Below, piece after piece: positions 62,382 to 64,000 of a stretch of DNA of 64,000 nucleotides. Source of the stretch: Synaphobranchus kaupii. Taxonomy: Eukaryota; Chordata; Actinopteri; Anguilliformes; Synaphobranchidae. Where the stretch lies: NCBI GenBank assembly GCA_029718625.1, contig CM056391.1:3930933-3994932 (forward strand). Reading direction: 5' to 3'. Under the pieces are notes generated by a model, which worked only from the letters and a program-made list of their open reading frames with translations, had not been told where the DNA came from and ran no database searches. Within the stretch, counting starts at the first letter, position 1; each line of letters begins with the position of its first letter. Position numbers and translations under genes: made by a program.

Positions 62382-63338
62382 CAGCTTCTCTGCAGCCTGG
62401 GCATTGATGTGTTGGGCAACTTTACCTCAATGTCAATTTTCAATACAATACAGGTGTGTTTGGGTGCAGAGTGTGGCCAAGTAAGATATGCAGCCAACCA
62501 CCCTTTTACAATACTGTTCTTTTTTTAACTACCAACAGTGGTGGGTTCAATAAAATGTAATAACATCAAATGTTATTATACAAAATTTGATGTTATGATG
62601 GGGCCGTTCCATCACATGTGCTCTAGAAATAATGAGCTCTAGTTCTAGTTGAGTGCCCACAACCATCCCCAAACACAGCTCTTCCAGTGTCCTGCCTGTG
62701 ACTGGCTTTTTGCATTTCTACCGCTGTTACCGTGGGTTTCTGTCACACATGGTTACCACTGCATTAATTCCACTCAACCTCCACAGCAAAGAGAGAAAAG
62801 AGACATAGTTAATATTAAAAAACATGAAAATATTATAAATAAAATTAATCATGCGCTACTTTGAATGGCCCTGGCACGTCCCTCTGTCGTCCTCTAGCGG
62901 TAATGTTATCCGCCATTCACACTCACCCCGCCAGCCTTCAGCAGCTTCCTGCCGAACTCTTCCGTGGGCTTGTTGAAGGTGAGCTTCTCGCAGCGCAGGT
63001 GATTGACAGGCGGGTGGCCGTCCAGGTGCAGGAACAGGTCGTAGTCGAATCGCACCTTCTTCGGCTCTTCCTGCCGGAAGCACACAAGTTGCTTGGCAAC
63101 AAGATTCTAAAGGCAGAATCTGACCAATCAGGTTCCACTCCCTCCCTCCAAAGAGAGACGCTCCAACCATTGATTTATTTACGACTACGTGTCTTACGTC
63201 TTTGTGATACCGGGAACGTACGTGTCAGGCCTTTTCACTGCAGTGGTGTAAGTACCTTGTTTTTGAAGTAAACTTCGATGGGCAAGATAAAGCCAGCGTA
63301 CCCAGACTCCTCCACTTTGTAAGGCGGGTCCTTACACA
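37376..63338 (-). CDS. mllt3: AF9/ENL-family protein, mllt3 (AF9), exons 3 to last; 5' exons off-window
   Basis: Coding exons, in transcript order: 63338-63256, 63070-62927, 60584-60438, 55332-54771, 46434-46362, 45134-44993, 41806-41707, 40925-40854, 40113-40042, 37507-37376. All introns are GT..AG and phases agree except for one extra base in the 562-nt exon. AF9 reads acyl-lysine on histone H3 through its YEATS domain and, through its C-terminal AHD, recruits AFF-type elongation factors, DOT1L, CBX8 or BCOR in the nucleus. Visible here are the second half of the YEATS domain with the cage residues of GYAGF, a basic AKKRRK nuclear-localisation-like stretch, an acidic serine-rich middle, and a complete AHD ending SYLQTSGAS (human AF9 ends SYLETSGTS). 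About 507 residues are in the window; with the missing first exons the length would be close to human AF9 (568). The long poly-Ser of mammalian AF9 is absent, and one exon looks ENL-like. Confidence 0.93.
37671..37844 (-). mobile_element. SINE (V-SINE type), degenerate
   Basis: On the - strand GGCGGCGGTGCAGTTCAATA at the head, a diverged B-box-like GCAGGTTTGATTCCCAGG, and a tail including AAGTGTCTGTGGATAA. Same family and orientation as 3801-4018 but older. Confidence 0.65.
38992..39979 (-). repeat. 33-bp minisatellite, about 30 copies, with 330-bp higher-order repeat
   Basis: Unit AGTTCTGTCACTGTAATGGG plus CTCATATAACACC on the + strand. Diagnostic variants (GGGCGCATAT at 39211 and 39541, TTCTTTCAC, GGGCCCATAT, TCACCGTAAT) recur exactly 330 bp apart, showing a ten-unit block duplication. 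As the period is divisible by 3, both strands carry ORFs of over 330 codons. They are not genes: they lie in an intron and have no other support. Confidence 0.97.
40042..40113 (-). CDS. mllt3: mllt3 exon: AHD first helix
   Basis: 72 nt, 24 codons, [20 protein letters not shown] then VLQQ, nearly identical to human AF9/ENL. Forms the start of the ANC1-homology domain that folds on binding AF4-type or DOT1L peptides. Acceptor GGGTGACAG, donor GTAAGG. Confidence 0.97.
40114..40853 (-). other. mllt3 intron with dispersed repeat and poly-G
   Basis: 740-bp intron. 40600-40690 (TTCAATTCAGTTTTATTTCT, GCACTTTACAG) resembles a very common teleost dispersed repeat. A run of about 18 G lies near 40755-40773. 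Confidence 0.6.
40854..40925 (-). CDS. mllt3: mllt3 exon: SPxKQ linker
   Basis: 72 nt, 24 codons, [20 protein letters not shown] followed by DGDK. Corresponds to KSPIKQSKSDKQIKNGECDK of human AF9. Acceptor TTACCCCACAG, donor GTGAGT. Confidence 0.93.
40926..41706 (-). other. mllt3 intron with CA microsatellite
   Basis: 780-bp intron with an AC run at 41210-41264 and a short ATC run near 41420-41435. Nothing else recognised. Confidence 0.7.
41707..41806 (-). CDS. mllt3: mllt3 exon: SLSDGS segment
   Basis: 100 nt: completes Arg, then [20 protein letters not shown] and [13 protein letters not shown]. It matches VSLSDGSDSESSSASSPLHH and EPPPPLLKTNNNQ of human AF9. Acceptor TTTTACCAG, donor GTGAGC. 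Confidence 0.95.
43793..43930 (-). mobile_element. SINE (V-SINE type) 3' fragment
   Basis: GGCATTTAGCAGACGCTCTT on the + strand is the conserved SINE tail inverted, followed by GTTTACTGAAGCAATGCA and GGGTACAAGG as in the fuller copy at 3801-4018. The tRNA head is missing. Confidence 0.75.
44037..44955 (-). repeat. 41-bp minisatellite, about 22 copies
   Basis: Unit on + strand: GACCCTGCGGCTCTCCAGGA, CCAGGGTTGGGGACCCCAGC, A. Copies are highly homogeneous, with A/G and T/C variants (CCAGAACC, GGGCTGGG). 41 is not divisible by 3 and no frame has a stop over three units, so all frames on both strands look open for hundreds of codons. The array ends about 37 nt from an mllt3 donor. Confidence 0.97.
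44993..45134 (-). CDS. mllt3: mllt3 exon: acidic segment
   Basis: 142 nt: [20 protein letters not shown], then EEEEDDDSE and a His/Arg-rich end HLSHRHR. It corresponds to GPLRSIMKDLHSDDNEEESD of human AF9. The acceptor follows a CT-rich GA-microsatellite (CTCTCTCAG), the donor is GTCAGA. The frame stays open past the donor into the neighbouring 41-bp array. Confidence 0.95.
45136..45380. repeat. GA-rich microsatellite (GAGA/GACAGAGA)
   Basis: Imperfect (GA)n with interspersed GACAGAGA and AGGTAGAGAGA blocks. On the - strand it is a long CT tract that abuts the acceptor of the mllt3 exon at 45134 and acts as its polypyrimidine tract. Confidence 0.93.
45650..45778. mobile_element. Small MITE with CACAGTGAAA ends
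   Basis: Perfect 10-bp terminal inverted repeat, CACAGTGAAA and TTTCACTGTG, with internal inverted blocks (TAACTCTGATAGAGTAC, ACTCTGTTAGAGG). No coding capacity. Confidence 0.7.
45974..46055. mobile_element. Foldback repeat with CTGATCTAGGATCA ends
   Basis: CTGATCTAGGATCA and TGATCCCAGATCAG are inverted copies (one mismatch) 54 bp apart. Similar GATCCTAGATCAG hairpins are common in fish genomes. The superfamily is not known to me. Confidence 0.5.
46362..46434 (-). CDS. mllt3: mllt3 exon: serine-rich segment
   Basis: 73 nt: [20 protein letters not shown] then QKRQ plus one base, matching [14 protein letters not shown]...TPSQTRQQ of human AF9. Acceptor AATACTGTAG, donor GTGAGT. A small exon that could not be found by ORF length alone. 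Confidence 0.93.
46435..48775 (-). other. mllt3 large intron, part 1
   Basis: Intron 46435-54770 is 8.3 kb. This part has G-runs (46969-46990, 47051-47062) and a C-run (47310-47331). No exon or other gene seen. Confidence 0.6.
48776..48975. repeat. Long CA microsatellite with interruptions
   Basis: About 75 bp of pure (AC)n, then CACATGCACACCACACGCAC interruptions repeated twice, then more (AC)n. The interrupted blocks form a second-order repeat of about 54 bp. Confidence 0.96.
48976..51531 (-). other. mllt3 large intron, part 2
   Basis: Contains a possible dispersed-repeat piece at 49780-49950 (CCATGGGCGTAGATCCCGGG), a degenerate SINE, C- and G-runs (50866-50876, 50926-50955) and GGGGCGGGGCGGGGC near 50785. 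No other gene supported. Confidence 0.55.
50215..50395 (-). mobile_element. SINE (V-SINE type), degenerate
   Basis: ACTTAGCAGATGCTCTAATC on the + strand is a diverged inverted SINE tail, followed by a TATATA insertion and GGGATTCGAGGCGGCAACCT, the inverted B-box region. Old copy with a weak head. Confidence 0.6.
51532..51774 (-). repeat. 18-bp minisatellite, about 13.5 copies
   Basis: Unit AACACTGAGATCAGCCGG, alternating with an AACACTGAGAGCAGCCGG version in a pattern that itself repeats. ORFs on both strands result from the period dividing by 3. Confidence 0.96.
51775..52117 (-). other. mllt3 intron between arrays
   Basis: About 340 bp of unique-looking intron. No exon-like signal recognised. 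Confidence 0.5.
52118..52708 (-). repeat. GC-rich 12/13-bp minisatellite (GGGGCGGGGCTCT)n
   Basis: About 48 units of CAGAGCCCGCCC or CAGAGCCCCGCCC, irregularly mixed. On the - strand, which is the mllt3 sense strand, this is a long series of GGGGCGGGGCTCTG blocks with GC boxes and repeated G3-G4 runs. All frames lack stops, giving spurious ORFs of about 200-240 codons. Confidence 0.96.
52992..53386 (-). repeat. 55-bp minisatellite, about 7 copies
   Basis: Unit ATCTGTGGGTCTCCAGGACT, GGAGTTTGAGATCCCTTATT, TATATTAATCCAG. The core is shared with other arrays in this gene. Early copies have CCCCGATTTC, later ones CCTTATTTA. Confidence 0.95.
53387..54688 (-). other. mllt3 large intron, part 3
   Basis: Contains a G-run (53700-53723), GGGGGGAGGGGGG tracts (53950-53975) and an alternating purine-pyrimidine TGCGTGCG tract (about 54222-54312) able to form Z-DNA. 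No exon seen. Confidence 0.6.
54689..54790 (-). repeat. Tandem triplication of an mllt3 splice donor
   Basis: Three near-identical units of 33-35 bp each contain a donor on the - strand: TACGAG|GTGAGA at boundary 54771, TACAAG|GTGAGA at 54736 and TACGAG|GTGAGA at 54703. Only the first keeps the reading frame into the next exon; the others lengthen the exon by 35 and 68 nt. Confidence 0.9.
54771..55332 (-). CDS. mllt3: mllt3 large middle exon, with apparent 1-nt frameshift
   Basis: 562 nt. It begins [20 protein letters not shown] and contains [46 protein letters not shown] and [20 protein letters not shown], each matching human AF9 blocks in order (DSREHKSAFKEPSRD, KPKENKPLKEE, SAKKRKK, LPPFDDIVDPNDSDVEEN). 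The first part and the second part lie in different frames. One extra base in or near the G-rich stretch at 55085-55110 explains both the shift and the length of 3x187+1. The acceptor is a tandem CAGCAG; the donor is GAG|GTGAGA. Confidence 0.9.
55085..55110 (-). other. mllt3: Frameshift zone in mllt3
   Basis: Upstream of here the frame gives FKEPKAVS, downstream the homologous frame gives [16 protein letters not shown]. Reading straight on without a shift meets a stop at 54976-54978. The - strand here is AGGGGAGGGCAGG, a place where assemblies often miscount G. Assembly error is more likely than a real null allele. Confidence 0.75.
55333..60437 (-). other. mllt3 intron, 5.1 kb
   Basis: Next to the exon acceptor lies a 37-bp array. 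55770-57000 is AT-rich with a 100-codon - strand ORF (56544-56846) that has no recognisable domain. 57170-57205 and 58010-58027 are G-rich. 58380-58480 (CAAATCTGGCCCTGG, CCCAGGTAATTAACTGAGCA) resembles a dispersed fish repeat. 58490-60437 shows nothing recognisable. Confidence 0.6.
55362..55606 (-). repeat. 37-bp minisatellite, about 6.6 copies, beside an mllt3 acceptor
   Basis: Unit GCAGTGTCTGCAGGTTTAAC, TCCAGTCCTGGAGGGCT. It contains the inverted core of other arrays (CTCCAGGACTGGAGTT on - strand). A single related unit, CTCCAGGACTGCAGTTTGAG followed by ATCCCTGCTCTAAA, lies at 55736-55769. Confidence 0.95.
60438..60584 (-). CDS. mllt3: mllt3 exon following YEATS, ENL-like
   Basis: 147 nt, 49 codons, phase 0. 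Begins [20 protein letters not shown] and ends [16 protein letters not shown]. Human ENL has the similar VMVMPEGAD and KKTKPSHGSKD here, whereas human AF9 has a poly-Ser stretch instead. Acceptor CTGTCGCCAG, donor GTACAG. Confidence 0.93.
60585..62926 (-). other. mllt3 intron, 2.3 kb
   Basis: Contains a MITE and an AC run (62356-62381). CAGTGCCTTCCAAACGTAGTC near 61111 resembles the end of a common fish DNA-transposon repeat. Two overlapping ORFs at 60771-61178 (+) and 60896-61153 (-) have no recognisable domain. No gene supported. Confidence 0.6.
61341..61599. mobile_element. MITE with CACTGCAAAAA ends
   Basis: Terminal inverted repeat CACTGCAAAAA and TTTTTGCAGTG. The interior is rich in AAATCTTA, TAAGATA and TTTAAGTC blocks, as in a very common non-autonomous fish element of probable hAT origin. 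Flanked by TA on both sides; no longer duplication visible. Confidence 0.75.
62927..63070 (-). CDS. mllt3: mllt3 exon: end of YEATS domain
   Basis: 144 nt, 48 codons, phase 0 at both ends. Begins [18 protein letters not shown] and ends [12 protein letters not shown]; it includes [14 protein letters not shown], the strongly conserved end of the AF9/ENL YEATS fold. Acceptor TGCTTCCGGCAG, donor GTGAGT. Confidence 0.97.
63256..63338 (-). CDS. mllt3: mllt3 exon: YEATS domain, cage-residue part
   Basis: 83 nt: completes a Val codon, then [20 protein letters not shown] and EVYFKNK. Acceptor TTCCCTTACAG, donor GTACTT. Tyr and Phe of GYAGF correspond to the aromatic cage residues Y78 and F81 of human AF9. 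This is the first coding exon in the window; the exons for the N-terminal residues lie beyond 64000. Confidence 0.96.
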
Positions 63339-64000
63339 CTGTAAGGGAAAGGGTACGAGGGTTAGTTACGTCAGCACCGTTATTCACAAGACAGACACAA
63401 ATATAGACACCCACATCCAGTACCACTTATGTTTTTCCTTTTCTACACCACGGAATCAATTTATACAGCTGGATATTTCTGGAAGACATTCATGTTTCTT
63501 AACCTGAGGTATAAGCCCAGTTCTCTAACTGCTGTAGAGTATTCTGGGGGCAATTGTAACAGGGGGCAATTGCAACACCATAAAATTGCACCAATCTGAA
63601 ACAAGCTAGAGCTGAGATTCTATCCAGCAAGCTAGCTAATTTCATGTGTTCAGGGTCGGGGGCAATTGTAACAAAAACATTGTGTTACAATTGCCCCCAG
63701 AATACTCTACTACACTGTTTGTAGTAGAAGGAGATGTATGGTGAAGAGGCATTGTCCAAAAGTCCCTCTGGCTGTTGTTGTACAGCACACAGACTCCAAT
63801 GAGTACAGAGATGTCCAAAGAAAATTCTAAAATGTTGGGAGATGTCATCATCTCGAGGGATCTCATTATTCCAAAACTCATTCTTCCAGCAGCAATTTTT
63901 GGACAGAGACATAATTTAAAATGAACAAATTTTAAAATTCCAATGTTCAGAAACGAGTGTGAATGTGTCTGAATAATTAGGGGGGGGAAAAAAACACAAC
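63339..64000 (-). other. mllt3 intron running off the window edge
   Basis: Contains a possible SINE fragment (63455-63530, TTATACAGCTGGATATTTCT) and a perfect inverted repeat. No coding exon was found, so the 5' exons of mllt3, including the first half of the YEATS domain, lie beyond 64000. Confidence 0.65.
63534..63710. repeat. Perfect 27-bp inverted repeat around GGGGGCAATTGTAAC
   Basis: GTAGAGTATTCTGGGGGCAA plus TTGTAAC at 63534-63560 returns exactly inverted at 63684-63710. Two further GGGGGCAATTG copies lie inside (about 63563 and 63658). Probably a small foldback element. Confidence 0.85.

Overview
The window looks like nuclear DNA from a ray-finned fish. Two protein-coding genes can be reconstructed exon by exon with canonical GT/AG introns. 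They are a histone H2A.Z gene on the + strand (coding exons between 6425 and 9140) and most of an AF9/ENL-family gene, best matched to mllt3 (AF9), on the - strand (10 coding exons between 37376 and 63338; its first exons lie beyond the right edge). Short tRNA-derived SINEs of the V-SINE type common in teleosts, many palindromic MITEs and very abundant tandem repeats fit a teleost. The species cannot be named from the sequence.

Layout. 1-6150: AT-rich intergenic DNA with one SINE, an older repeat fragment and a tetranucleotide microsatellite. 6150-9440: H2A.Z promoter, five exons and polyadenylation signals. 9720-12640: a cluster of four hairpin-type transposons. 12186-23196: a roughly 9.7 kb satellite array of about 50 monomers of 179 bp, each built around a perfect 20-bp palindrome. 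Four copies of a 180-bp 5S-rRNA-derived segment are embedded in it and a fifth, diverged copy sits at its left edge. The block is bracketed by an inverted repeat of about 265-300 bp. 23200-34240: intergenic DNA with five minisatellites. 34240-37375: probable mllt3 3' UTR and downstream sequence, with repeats running into the stop codon. 37376-64000: mllt3, whose introns hold at least eight minisatellites, several poly-G tracts, SINE fragments and MITEs.

The two genes are both chromatin proteins, but nothing in the sequence ties them into one unit. H2A.Z is a replacement histone. AF9 carries an acyl-lysine-reading YEATS domain (its second half is in the window) and a C-terminal AHD that recruits elongation and DOT1L complexes.

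The most unusual features are: the inverted-repeat-bracketed palindromic satellite with co-amplified 5S-derived segments; a splice donor of mllt3 that has been tandemly triplicated; an apparent 1-nt frameshift in the large mllt3 exon; minisatellites that begin in the last codons of mllt3 and beside one of its donors; and several separate arrays sharing one transposon-like core. Long ORFs inside tandem arrays are artefacts of repeat periodicity and are not annotated as genes.
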